Shown: positions 9,466 through 22,368, counted from the stretch's first letter. The stretch: DNA of 50,536 bases from Gemmatimonadales bacterium (GCA_013813875.1 JACCQZ010000293.1:1-50536); one strand, 5' to 3'. Translations and numbers: made by a program. Notes: generated by a model from the letters alone, not told the origin.

Positions 9466-11034
9466 CTATCCCTCGATCACCGTCCGACTCTGCTCCCGGG
9501 TAAACTGAGCCACGTAGTACGGCCCGCATCCCCCTTTGCCGGTCGAGCCCGAGCCCTTCCAGCCGCAGAAGGCCTGCGCTCCCGGCCAGGCGCCGGTGGT
9601 GGCCCCGGTTCGCTTGTTGGCATAGCAGACGCCGGCCTCGACCTCATCGAAGAAGCGTTCCACCTCCGCCGCCACACCGGAGAAAATCCCGGCCGTGAGG
9701 CCGTACTCGACGGCGTTGCTCTCGGCAATGGCCTGGTCCAGGCTGCTCACCTCGCCTACCACCAGCAGCGGCACGAACAGCTCCTCGCGGAAGAGGGAGC
9801 TTTCGAGCGGCAACCTCGCCACCGTCGGGGCGACGAAATGTCCCCGGTCGAAAGCGCCACCGCGCAGGCGCTCGCCCCCGAGCAGCACGGATCCTTCCGT
9901 CCGCGCCTGACGCACGGCGCGCTCGAATCGCTCGACGGCGCGCTGGTTGATCACCGGCCCGAAGAACACGTCGCGCTCGCTCGGGTCGCCCATGCGGATG
10001 GCGCGGGTCTTCTCCACCAGCAGGTCCACGAAGGGCGTGGCCACCCCGCGGTGAACGTACACCCGGGACGTGGCGCTGCACTTCTGGTTCTGCAGGCTGA
10101 ACGCCGAGCGCATGACCCCCTCGGCGGCTGCATCGAGGTCAGCGGTGGGCATGACGATCGCGGCGTTCTTGCCGCCCAGCTCGAGGAGACAGGGCTTGAT
10201 GAAACCGGCGCCCAGCCCGGCATGGATCCGCATGCCCACCGCCTTGGAGCCGGTGAACACCACCCCGTCTACGCCCGGGTGCTTCCAGAGCGCATCGCCG
10301 ATCTCTTCCCGCCGGCCCACGACGAAGTTGAACACACCGGGCGGCAATCCCGCGTCGCGATACACCTCGTAGAGCCGGAGACCGGTGAGCGGCGTGTCCT
10401 CCGCCGGCTTGTACACCACGGTGTTGCCGGCTGCCAACGCCGCCGAGGACATTCCGGCCGAGAGGGCGAGAGGAAAGTTGAACGGGGCGATGCAGGCGAA
10501 TACGCCGTAGGGCCGGAGCACGTCGGTGTTCCGCTCTACCGGTGTGATCCGCTCCATCGGCCGGATGAAGCCGCCGGCATCCCCCACCTGGGCGCAGTAG
10601 TAATCAATCAGGTCGGCGGATTCCTCGGCGTCGCCCATCGCCTCCAGGCGGCTCTTGCCCACCTCCAGGCTCATGAGCGCGGCGAGCTCGTACTTGCGCT
10701 CGCGCACCAGCTCGGCGGCCCGCCGGAGCAGGGCGAGACGCTCGCGCCAGGGGAGCCGGGCCCAATCCTGGCGGGCGCCCCGAGCCGCGGCCACTGCCCG
10801 ATCAACTTCCGCCGCACCCGCCGCCGCAAAGCGTCCCAGCACGAGGCTGGTGTCAATCGGCGAGCGACTCTCCACCGGCTCGGCGGCCGTCTCCACCGCC
10901 TCGCCGCCAATGTAGCAGGGATAGCGCCGGCCCGCCGCGGAACGGATCGTCTCCAGTGCAACGTCGAAGGCCCGGTGGAACTCTTCCAGGTCGCCACTGG
11001 CGGAGGTGTAGGTGATCTTCGCTGACGCCGTCAT
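9466..11034 (-). CDS. rocA: L-glutamate gamma-semialdehyde (P5C) dehydrogenase-type aldehyde dehydrogenase
   Basis: A 522-residue NAD(P)-dependent aldehyde dehydrogenase of the RocA/PutA-C family. The catalytic Glu is at about residue 285 in LLELGGKN and the nucleophile Cys at about 319 in SLQNQKCSATSR. The QNQKCSA context, APFNFPLA, and the C-terminal ANKRTGATTGAWPG and FCGWKGSGSTGKG are characteristic of P5C dehydrogenases, which oxidise glutamate semialdehyde to glutamate. The ATG at 11034 overlaps the preceding aminotransferase stop in ATGA. A related aminoadipate or other omega-semialdehyde substrate is possible given the CoA-transferase context. Confidence 0.9.
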   Translation of the reverse strand: MTASAKITYTSASGDLEEFHRAFDVALETIRSAAGRRYPCYIGGEAVETAAEPVESRSPIDTSLVLGRFAAAGAAEVDRAVAAARGARQDWARLPWRERLALLRRAAELVRERKYELAALMSLEVGKSRLEAMGDAEESADLIDYYCAQVGDAGGFIRPMERITPVERNTDVLRPYGVFACIAPFNFPLALSAGMSSAALAAGNTVVYKPAEDTPLTGLRLYEVYRDAGLPPGVFNFVVGRREEIGDALWKHPGVDGVVFTGSKAVGMRIHAGLGAGFIKPCLLELGGKNAAIVMPTADLDAAAEGVMRSAFSLQNQKCSATSRVYVHRGVATPFVDLLVEKTRAIRMGDPSERDVFFGPVINQRAVERFERAVRQARTEGSVLLGGERLRGGAFDRGHFVAPTVARLPLESSLFREELFVPLLVVGEVSSLDQAIAESNAVEYGLTAGIFSGVAAEVERFFDEVEAGVCYANKRTGATTGAWPGAQAFCGWKGSGSTGKGGCGPYYVAQFTREQSRTVIEG

Positions 11035-12386
11035 CGCGCCGCTCCGATGCGCTCGGTGGCCGCTCGGAGGGCTCGCTCGAGCAGGTGCACGATCTCCTCG
11101 ATCTGATCTTCGGTGATGATGAAAGGCGGCGCCAGCATCACCAGGTCGCCGTTGTGGCCATCGGCGTGTCCCACGCTGGGCCACACCACCAGGCCGGCAT
11201 CCATCGCCGCGGCGGTGAAGGCCTCGGCGAAACCGGCGGCGCGCGGCAACGGCTCCCGAGTGTGCCGGTCGGCCACGAACTCGATGCCCGCAAGGAGACC
11301 CCTCCCCCGGATGTCGCCCACCAGCGGCAGGCCGCGGAGCCGCTCGAGACGCAGGTGCAACACCCGACCCATCTCGGCGCAGCGCTTGATCAACCGGTGA
11401 GTGCGCAGATAGCGCAGCGTGGCCACTCCGGCGGCGCAGAGCGTGGGATGGTGGGAGAATGTCTGCGCGTGCAGGAGTGCGCCTGAGCCCCGGGCCAGCA
11501 TGTCCACCAGACGGGGCGGCGCCACCACCGCCGACAAGGGCACGTAGCCGCCGGCGATCCCCTTGCCCAGCACCATGACGTCGGGCACGACGCCGTAGGG
11601 CTCGAGCGCCGACCAGGTGCCGGTCCGTCCGGCACCGGTGAGGACCTCGTCAGCGACCAGCAGAACATCGTGGCGGTCGCACGCCGCTCGGATCCTCCGC
11701 CAGTACTCGGGCAGCGGGACCGTGGCGCCGGTAGAGGAGCCCCCGACCGGCTCGGCGATCACCGCAGCCACGGTGTCCGGACCCTCCCGCAGCAGCGCCT
11801 GCTCGAACGCCTCGCCGCTACATGCCGGGCAATGGGGCGGCCGGCCCCGGCACTCGCAGCGATACGAGTACGACGCCGGAACTCGCGTCACCGGCACCAG
11901 CCAGTCGCCGAACCAGGTCGTGTAGTGCGCCCGCGCCGATGCCGAAAGAGCCAGCAGGGTGTTGCCATGGTAGGCCGGTGACAGAGCCAGGATCTTGCGC
12001 TTGCCCGGCCGGCCGCACTCGGCCCAGTACTGCCGGGCCAGCTTGAGCGCCGCTTCGACCGCCTCCGAGCCGCTGCAGAGAGGATAGACCAGGCTCAGGT
12101 CGCCGGGAGAGAGGCGGGCGATCTCGGACGCGAGCTCTTCGACCGGCTCATGGGTAAACGCCGTCCCGTTGACGTACCCCAGCCGTTCCGCCTGCGCCGC
12201 CATGGCCTCCGAGATCTCGCCCACCCCGTGGCCCAGGTTGGCAACGAAAGCTCCGCCGCAGGCGTCGAGATAGCGGCGTCCATCCGCGGCGTACAGATAG
12301 CACCCCTGTCCCCGGCTGATCAGCGGATATTGCCGGGTGAGCTTCCGATAGAAGACGTGCGATTCGACGGGGTGCGGATGCGACAT
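11031..12386 (-). CDS. Class III aminotransferase (aspartate aminotransferase family, omega-type)
   Basis: A 451-residue PLP aminotransferase distinct from the one at 7998. It has CSGSEAVEAALKLARQYW, PAYHGNTLLALSAS, LVADEVLTGAGRTGTW and the PLP Lys in VMVLGKGIAGGYVPLSAV. It also carries a Cys-rich insert, CECRGRPPHCPAC, at the same general position as the other aminotransferase. The start MSHPHPVESHVFYR is chosen because upstream residues of the ORF look non-coding. It is probably the first gene of the minus-strand catabolic block and precedes the semialdehyde dehydrogenase by ATGA overlap. The amino donor is unknown. Confidence 0.87.
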   Translation of the reverse strand: MSHPHPVESHVFYRKLTRQYPLISRGQGCYLYAADGRRYLDACGGAFVANLGHGVGEISEAMAAQAERLGYVNGTAFTHEPVEELASEIARLSPGDLSLVYPLCSGSEAVEAALKLARQYWAECGRPGKRKILALSPAYHGNTLLALSASARAHYTTWFGDWLVPVTRVPASYSYRCECRGRPPHCPACSGEAFEQALLREGPDTVAAVIAEPVGGSSTGATVPLPEYWRRIRAACDRHDVLLVADEVLTGAGRTGTWSALEPYGVVPDVMVLGKGIAGGYVPLSAVVAPPRLVDMLARGSGALLHAQTFSHHPTLCAAGVATLRYLRTHRLIKRCAEMGRVLHLRLERLRGLPLVGDIRGRGLLAGIEFVADRHTREPLPRAAGFAEAFTAAAMDAGLVVWPSVGHADGHNGDLVMLAPPFIITEDQIEEIVHLLERALRAATERIGAAR

Positions 12387-12457
12387 GCGCGAGGAGGTTG
12401 GCGTGGCGAACTGGTTGGACGGCGCCCACGTTGTGCGAGCGCGGAATGTGCGCCCGA

Positions 12458-12475
12458 CCTGGCGCCGGCGCCAGG
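12458..12475. promoter_or_regulatory. Perfect 18-bp palindrome in a divergent promoter region
   Basis: CCTGGCGCCGGCGCCAGG is its own reverse complement. It sits 72 nt upstream of the aminotransferase start (minus) and about 100 nt before the hypothetical gene (plus). It could be a regulator-binding site for the catabolic block. In GC-rich DNA a palindrome of only C/G/A/T-poor composition can also arise by chance, so confidence is low. Confidence 0.3.
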
Positions 12476-12573
12476 GGTGATCGCCCGGGGCAGCGCCGGC
12501 TGGCCCGCATTCTGCGTATTGCGCGAGCCCGGCAGCCCGGCCCTCGGGCCCAAACGGCAACCTTTTTCCGCTG

Positions 12574-13041
12574 GTGGCGGACGTGCAATCTCCTCTGGTG
12601 GTGGACGCGCTCCGGGAGCAGCTCATTCGAGTGCTGGACTGGTATCACCACAGCCCGCCGGAGTTTCGCTGGGGCACCGTGATTCATTGCCGCAACGAGC
12701 GCGGCCGCTTGCGATTCGGCGCCATCACTCCGCAGGGCGAGAGCCTCGTCCTGACCCAACCGCTGCTCGCCGGGCTGGGACAGATGCCCTGCTGGCTCGA
12801 CGGCGCCGTGCGAGTTCGCCTGGAATGCCGCAAGCTGACGGAATGCCCCGGCGGACGCTCCACCATGCCTCACATCCTGCGTCCACCTCTGGTCGAAGCA
12901 CTCGCCGTCTACTTCGACCCCGACACCTCGGCCGAAGACACCGTTGCCTTCCAAGCCATGGCCGGCATCCTCACCCCCTCCCGCTGCCCCTCGGAGCTGT
13001 TCGTGCTGACGCGGAGGAAGCCGGGGGGGTGGCCGAACTAA
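12574..13041 (+). CDS. Hypothetical protein, 155 aa
   Basis: I do not recognise this protein. It begins at a GTG (MADVQSPLVVDALREQLIRV) and has a balanced composition with a predicted helical start, RVLDWYHHSPPEFRWGTVIH, followed by strand-like segments and three Cys residues. Third codon positions are strongly GC, as expected for a real gene here. No signal peptide or membrane segment is seen. It is one of the few plus-strand genes, divergent from the aminotransferase block and convergent with glutamine synthetase. No ribosome-binding site is evident, so the start is uncertain; a second GTG lies 9 nt downstream. Confidence 0.55.
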   Translation: MADVQSPLVVDALREQLIRVLDWYHHSPPEFRWGTVIHCRNERGRLRFGAITPQGESLVLTQPLLAGLGQMPCWLDGAVRVRLECRKLTECPGGRSTMPHILRPPLVEALAVYFDPDTSAEDTVAFQAMAGILTPSRCPSELFVLTRRKPGGWPN

Positions 13042-13084
13042 GTCGAAGGTCGAAAGTCGAAGGTCAGACCTTCGACCTTCGACT
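13041..13084. repeat. Heptamer repeats (GTCGAAG unit) arranged as an inverted repeat
   Basis: The left side reads GTCGAAG, GTCGAAA, GTCGAAG, GTC. The right side reads GACCTTCGACCTTCGACT, the complement. The period is exactly 7. It lies between the stops of the plus-strand hypothetical gene and the minus-strand glutamine synthetase, so it may act as a bidirectional terminator. The same heptamer forms a one-sided array at 27904. Confidence 0.85.
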
Positions 13085-13097
13085 CTTCCATCCTCCC

Positions 13098-15254
<2,157 letters not shown>

Positions 15255-15394
15255 AGGCGCTGCGCCTCAATGGTGGGGAGACGAAATGAGAAGCGCTGAA
15301 GATAATCGGCGGTGCCGGCAGGCGCATGGCGGCCGGTCGTCACGCTGAGGGCCCGGTTGTCAGAGACCGACTGCAGTGCCTCGTGCAACCGTGT

Positions 15395-16393
15395 TCAAAC
15401 CCCGACGGCAGCGACCGGCTGCAGCGCCTCTTCGAGATCTCCGAAATCAGGGTCCGGCAGGTCGGTGTACACCGGATTGGAGAGGTACCGCTCCCCGAAG
15501 TCACAGATGATGGACACGATGAGCCGGCCCGCGTTCTCCGGCCGGGAGGCCACCTGCAGTGCGGCCCAGGTTATCGAGCCGCTGGAGATCCCGGCGAAGA
15601 TCGCCTCCTCGCGCGCCAGCCGCCGCGCGGTGGCAATGGCGTCGTCGTTGCTGACCCGAATCACTTCGTCGTAGATTCTGACGTCCAGGTTGCCGGGGAT
15701 GAATCCCGCCCCGATCCCCTGCTGCTTGTGGGGCGACGGCTGGCCCCCGGAGAGCACCGGGCTTTCCGCCGGCTCCACAGCCACGATATGGATACCCGGT
15801 TTCTGTTCCCGCAGATAGCGGCCGGCGCCGGTGATGGTGCCCCCGGTCCCTACTCCCGAGACAAAAATGTCGATCCGTCCTTCGGTATCGGTCCAGATCT
15901 CCGGGCCGGTGGTGCGATAGTGGATAGCGGGATTGGCCGGATTGTCGAACTGGCGCGGCATCCAGGCCCGGTCGCCCAGGCGGCTCAGAATCTCCTCCGC
16001 CCTCGCGATCGCTCCTTTCATCCCCTTGGGCCCCTCGGTCAGCACCACCTTGGTGCCCAGGGCGCGGAGCAGGTTACGGCGCTCGAGCGTCATCGTCTCG
16101 GGCATGGTGAAGATGCAGCGATAGCCGCGCGCCGCCGCCACGTACGCCAGCCCGATGCCGGTGTTGCCGCTGGTCGGCTCCACGATCACCATCCCAGGGC
16201 GGAGGCTCCCCTTCTCGACCGCGTCGTCAATCATCGCGGCGCCGATGCGGTCCTTGACCGAATTGTACGGGTTGTATCCCTCGTGCTTCACTACGATCCG
16301 GCCGGGCAGACCCTGACCCAGCCGGTTGAGCCGAACGAGAGGGGTCTGACCCACAGTCTCGCTGATGTCCTGGTAGATCTTACCGTGGGGCAT
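15395..16393 (-). CDS. cysK: Cysteine synthase (O-acetylserine sulfhydrylase)
   Basis: A 332-residue fold-type II PLP enzyme making cysteine from O-acetylserine and sulfide. The PLP Lys is at about residue 47 in [11 protein letters not shown]. The phosphate/substrate loop is [16 protein letters not shown] and the glycine loop [11 protein letters not shown]. Its length fits CysK, with no C-terminal CBS domain, which argues against cystathionine beta-synthase. The ATG at 16393 is preceded by GGGGGAG. It is upstream of glnN on the same strand with a 140-nt gap, which shows no clear element. Confidence 0.93.
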   Translation of the reverse strand: MPHGKIYQDISETVGQTPLVRLNRLGQGLPGRIVVKHEGYNPYNSVKDRIGAAMIDDAVEKGSLRPGMVIVEPTSGNTGIGLAYVAAARGYRCIFTMPETMTLERRNLLRALGTKVVLTEGPKGMKGAIARAEEILSRLGDRAWMPRQFDNPANPAIHYRTTGPEIWTDTEGRIDIFVSGVGTGGTITGAGRYLREQKPGIHIVAVEPAESPVLSGGQPSPHKQQGIGAGFIPGNLDVRIYDEVIRVSNDDAIATARRLAREEAIFAGISSGSITWAALQVASRPENAGRLIVSIICDFGERYLSNPVYTDLPDPDFGDLEEALQPVAAVGV

Positions 16394-16479
16394 GGCTCCC
16401 CCGCTGGTTGACGTGACCGGCTGCGCGGCCGTATCGGCAACTATAACACCGCCGCCGAGCCGGTGCAGCGGTTGAGTGT

Positions 16480-16499
16480 CTGACAGGGAGACCTGTCAG
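16480..16499. promoter_or_regulatory. Small perfect hairpin CTGACAGG-GAGA-CCTGTCAG
   Basis: Eight-base perfect arms with a 4-nt GAGA loop lie in the 207-nt gap between the PH-domain gene stop and the cysK start, both on the minus strand. No T-tract follows, so it could be a weak terminator, an operator upstream of cysK or an RNA processing site. Confidence 0.35.
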
Positions 16500-16502
16500 C
16501 AT

Positions 16503-16525
16503 TGTCACTCTGAGCGCAGCGAAGG
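16503..16525. repeat. Single arm of the CTGAGCG element
   Basis: TGTCACTCTGAGCGCAGCGA plus AGG matches the dispersed element. No second arm is visible in the gap, so it is a half copy, just beside the hairpin at 16480. Confidence 0.7.
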
Positions 16526-16600
16526 GGGCACGATTCGGGGCGGGCCAGGAGCCCTTGTCGTTCAGCTGCTCGAGGAGGTCTCCCGGGAGTGCCCTGAGCT

Positions 16601-17203
16601 TCACAGCGGCTCGACATCCCTGCCGCAATGCTTGCACACCCTTGCCCGGGCGAGAATGGGCTCGGCGCAGAAGGGGCATTCGCGCTCTACCCTGGCCTGC
16701 GCGGCGCCGCCGTCCACCGGCCGCGGGCGCGAGGATCTTTCCTCCTGGGCCACGATTTGGGATTGCACCTGTCGCCGGAACTCCAAGGGCCGCGGAATGC
16801 GCTTGAGCTCCTCGCGAGTCCCGCCGGTTCCGGTGATCGCGATGGTGCCGAAGCCCAGCATCCGACCCGCCAGGTCCTGATCAACCGAGATTGCCTCGAT
16901 CTTGCTCAGCAGCGTTTCGGTGGATTCGCGCTGCACCAGCCCCGTTCTGGCGAGCACCCGTTTGTCGCTGACGGCGAACTCGGAACCGAGATACCGGATG
17001 GCCGGCCCGATGGCCAGAAGGATGCCGAGCGCCGCTACAGCGGCGCCGACGTACCAGTAGTCGCCGACGAAGAGATGGAGCGCTAGGGCAAGCGCCGCTC
17101 CCGCGAGCCCCACCGCGAGCGGGAGCGCGAACATGATCCAATGGGGCCGGGTACGGTGGACGATCCGCTCGCCGGCCAGCAGGTGCTCGTCGAGATAACT
17201 CAT
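16601..17203 (-). CDS. Membrane protein with bacterial PH domain and C-terminal zinc ribbon
   Basis: The ORF track extends this frame into the tRNA gene. The real start is the ATG at 17203 (MSYLDEHLLAGERIVHRTRPHW), giving 200 aa. Two membrane helices (about 25-65) precede a bPH2/YdbS-like domain, IRYLGSEFAVSDKRVLARTG followed by ETLLSKIEAISVDQDLAGRMLGFGTIAITGTGG. The C-terminus CPFCAEPILARARVCKHCG is a zinc ribbon with two CxxC pairs. The function is unknown. The start codon is only 6 nt behind the tRNA-Ser 3' end, so both are probably on one transcript, and tRNA processing would leave an almost leaderless mRNA. Confidence 0.8.
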   Translation of the reverse strand: MSYLDEHLLAGERIVHRTRPHWIMFALPLAVGLAGAALALALHLFVGDYWYVGAAVAALGILLAIGPAIRYLGSEFAVSDKRVLARTGLVQRESTETLLSKIEAISVDQDLAGRMLGFGTIAITGTGGTREELKRIPRPLEFRRQVQSQIVAQEERSSRPRPVDGGAAQARVERECPFCAEPILARARVCKHCGRDVEPL

Positions 17204-17209
17204 GGGGTA

Positions 17210-17296
17210 CGGACAGGGTGGGATTCGAACCCACGATACCGTTGCCGGTATACCGGTTTTCGAGACCGACGCCTTCAGCCACTCGGCCACCTGTCC
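17210..17296 (-). tRNA. tRNA-Ser(CGA)
   Basis: An 87-nt gene with acceptor stem GGACAGG/CCTGTCC and discriminator G. The D-arm GCCGAGTGGCTGAAGGC is typical of tRNA-Ser. The anticodon loop CTCGAAA gives anticodon CGA. The long variable arm is ATACCG-gcaa-CGGTAT, and the T-arm is GTGGG-TTCGAAT-CCCAC. The discriminator G and long variable arm agree with serine. CCA is not encoded. It reads UCG codons. Confidence 0.95.
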
Positions 17297-17325
17297 TGGC
17301 GGTGCTCAACTGCTTGGCGGCGAGA

Positions 17326-17354
17326 ATTTTACACCGCCGACCCCGGGTTTTCCA
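17326..17354 (-). promoter_or_regulatory. Candidate sigma70-type promoter for tRNA-Ser
   Basis: On the minus strand TGGAAA (17349-17354) and TAAAAT (17326-17331) are separated by exactly 17 nt. Transcription would start about 25 nt before the tRNA 5' end. The -10 box is a good match; the -35 box is weak. Confidence 0.4.
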
Positions 17355-17519
17355 GCGGTCCGCGCCCCGGCTGCGCCACCGTCATGAGCCTTAGAGAGCT
17401 GGCGGAGAGCCTCCAGCTCTCTGAGGTGCTCGCGATCCATTGGTCGGTTCACGGCGCACTTCGCGGCAATGAACTGATGCTGCGCCGGGCAAGTGAGGGA
17501 GACCGTGAAGACGTGCCCA

Positions 17520-18326
17520 TCAGCTGGACCCGATGTCCAGCCGGAGCTGCAATGGCGAGGCGGCTGGTCTGACTCGGCTCCGTGGCCGAGCCGACCCTGG
17601 CTCGAGAACCAGGCCGGGCGAGGGTGCATGCGCTGAAGCGGGAGGCGGCCCGATCGCACGATCGCCTGGCGGCCCGCACGACGCGTCAATGAGCTCTCGC
17701 AGGCTTGCCTCAGCCACTCCGAGTCGCCGCGCCAGCGTCGCTTCCACCCGGGGCGCTCGCTGCGTCCCAGCCAGCAGCGCGTAAGTGATCGCGCTCGACA
17801 GCCCCTCGGCGCGGCACCAGCTGGCGAGGGTGGTCGGGTGGAGTAGGAGCTGCACCACCAGCGAAGCCGAAAGCGCGGCCACGTCCAGCGCCACCCGGTA
17901 AACCGCCTTCTGCTCCAGGGGATTGGTGCCGTCCCGCCGCCCCAGCCGTTCACCGGTGGCGGGAGACCAGGTCCACGCTGAGGTCGGAGCTCCCGGTGGG
18001 ACCGGCGGCCGCAAGGCTCGAGGCACCCGCGGCTGAGTATCAATGAGATCGGCCAGCACCGCCGCGGGTACGTCCAATCGCTCGGCCAGCCGTTGCCGCA
18101 GCCGCACGAACGGCTTACGGCCCGCCAGCGCGTTGTGGACCAGCGGCGGGGTAACCCCCTCGCCGCGCGACCACCCCGCTATGGTCTCGGGCCAGAGCAG
18201 CAGCGACACCACCAGCGATGCGGGAAACGACGCGATGTCCGCCCGCACCTGCTCCACGGCGGCTCGTTCGAGCGGCGAGGAACCGGTACGGGCCCCAACG
18301 GCGGGAGAGGCAAGCTCGGCGGTCAC
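17520..18326 (-). CDS. Putative DNA-binding protein with two tandem HTH-like repeats
   Basis: I do not recognise the family. The 268-residue protein has two gap-free 79-residue repeats (about 18-96 and 136-214), identical at 37 positions by my count. Compare LVVSLLLWPETIAGWSRGEG with LVVQLLLHPTTLASWCRAEG. Each contains a segment resembling a lambda-repressor/Ner-type helix-turn-helix, followed by RLAERLDVPAAVLADLID or RLGVAEASLRELID. A Pro/Arg-rich tail ends the protein. The start is a GTG at 18326. A promoter is placed so that the transcript would begin at or very near this GTG, and a palindrome lies further upstream. It is likely a regulator, possibly self-regulating; that is inference. Confidence 0.6.
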   Translation of the reverse strand: MTAELASPAVGARTGSSPLERAAVEQVRADIASFPASLVVSLLLWPETIAGWSRGEGVTPPLVHNALAGRKPFVRLRQRLAERLDVPAAVLADLIDTQPRVPRALRPPVPPGAPTSAWTWSPATGERLGRRDGTNPLEQKAVYRVALDVAALSASLVVQLLLHPTTLASWCRAEGLSSAITYALLAGTQRAPRVEATLARRLGVAEASLRELIDASCGPPGDRAIGPPPASAHAPSPGLVLEPGSARPRSRVRPAASPLQLRLDIGSS

Positions 18327-18332
18327 CGGTGA

Positions 18333-18361
18333 ACGCTATGCCCCGACTAACCGCCCGTCAA
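18333..18361 (-). promoter_or_regulatory. Candidate promoter giving a leaderless transcript of the HTH-repeat gene
   Basis: TTGACG (18356-18361) and TAGCGT (18333-18338) are separated by 17 nt on the minus strand. The -10 box ends 6 nt before the GTG at 18326, so the expected start of transcription falls on or beside the start codon. The -35 box is strong, the -10 box moderate. Confidence 0.45.
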
Positions 18362-18409
18362 GACACCGAAATGCAGATAACCTCGTATGGGGCAAGGGAA
18401 TAGGGCATA

Positions 18410-18438
18410 GGTAAGTTTCCCGGAGCAGGAAAGTTACC
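18410..18438. promoter_or_regulatory. Inverted repeat GGTAAGTTTCC-N7-GGAAAGTTACC, possible operator
   Basis: Eleven-base arms match at 10 of 11 positions around a 7-nt spacer. It lies in the 286-nt divergent gap between the HTH-repeat gene and the metallopeptidase gene. It is AT-richer than its surroundings, as operators often are. A dimeric or two-domain regulator would fit such a site. The rest of this gap shows no gene that I can support. Confidence 0.45.
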
Positions 18439-18612
18439 TGGTAGCCTCTGCCCTTCTCCGCTTTTGCCAGCGCCCATCCGACAAATGCCGAAAGAGCGGC
18501 AGAATCCCTCCGCTGGGAAAAGCCGCCGGCCGGGAGCACTCGGGAAGATATTGCGGAGGTGGGATTTACCCTGCTGCAACTTTCGGTACGTCGCTTGCGA
18601 CGACACCGGTGT

Positions 18613-19167
18613 ATGCGCCGGACCCTTCCCCTCATACTGCTGGTGGGACTCGCCTTTGCCGCCGGGTGTGGTGCTGTCCTTGCCGCCGGAGACAGGCTCG
18701 AGCTGGAGACCCGTGCCCCGACCCTAGGTGCCGCCGGGACCCCGGACAGCGCGGTCGTCGCGCGGGCACGCGTCATCATGGACGACGACCTGGCCGACGC
18801 GGCGGTGGCCGTCTTCGACCGCGTGGCGCCTCGCATCCACTTGAACGGGCGGCTGCTGCGGGAGCTCGGGCCCGCGCTCTCGACTTTTCTGCTGGCCCAC
18901 GAGCGGGGCCATCTGGCCCATCACCACGCGCGGCGTCACGGCTTCGGGTTTACCGCGATCCCCACTCCTTCCTCGACCCTGCGCGGCTACGAGTTCGTGG
19001 CGGACTGCTATGCCGTCCGCTCGCTGCAACGCGGACGCCCCGATGCGGTGGTTGCGGCGGTGCGGTTCTTTCAGCTCCGCCGGGGGCTGGTGACCGACGC
19101 GGAGCATCCGCCGATGGGTGAGCGAGCCGACAGCTTGATCGCCTGTCTCAGCGCCACGGCGCAATAG
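18613..19167 (+). CDS. Small secreted HExxH metallopeptidase-like lipoprotein
   Basis: From the ATG at 18613 the 184-residue protein has an export signal MRRTLPLILLVGLAFAAGC that fits a lipoprotein box, with Cys at about residue 19. Residues HERGH (LLAHERGHLAHHH) form an HExxH zinc site, and YEFVADCYAVRSLQ supplies a downstream Glu/Asp helix as in M48-like peptidases. It is much shorter than HtpX or other M48 enzymes, and no transmembrane bundle is present. Activity is inferred from the motif only. The longer ORF start at 18559 would place a charged stretch before the signal peptide, so I did not use it. Confidence 0.65.
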   Translation: MRRTLPLILLVGLAFAAGCGAVLAAGDRLELETRAPTLGAAGTPDSAVVARARVIMDDDLADAAVAVFDRVAPRIHLNGRLLRELGPALSTFLLAHERGHLAHHHARRHGFGFTAIPTPSSTLRGYEFVADCYAVRSLQRGRPDAVVAAVRFFQLRRGLVTDAEHPPMGERADSLIACLSATAQ

Positions 19168-19171
19168 ATCG

Positions 19172-22268
<3,097 letters not shown>

Positions 22269-22368
22269 CGGTACCTCGATATGACTTCAGAAGTGGCAAG
22301 CTTTACCCGGGCTGTAGCGATGGCAAGGTCCATTCCCGAGAACACTGTCCATCTGGCAGGAGGGACGC

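Noticed and set aside
9337-11025. 562-residue plus-strand ORF
   Set aside because: It is the antisense shadow of the aldehyde dehydrogenase, with His/Arg/Gly-rich sequence and no family motifs.
17204-17290. N-terminal extension MAEWLKASVSKTG of the PH-domain protein
   Set aside because: These residues are the translated tRNA-Ser gene, a common annotation artefact.
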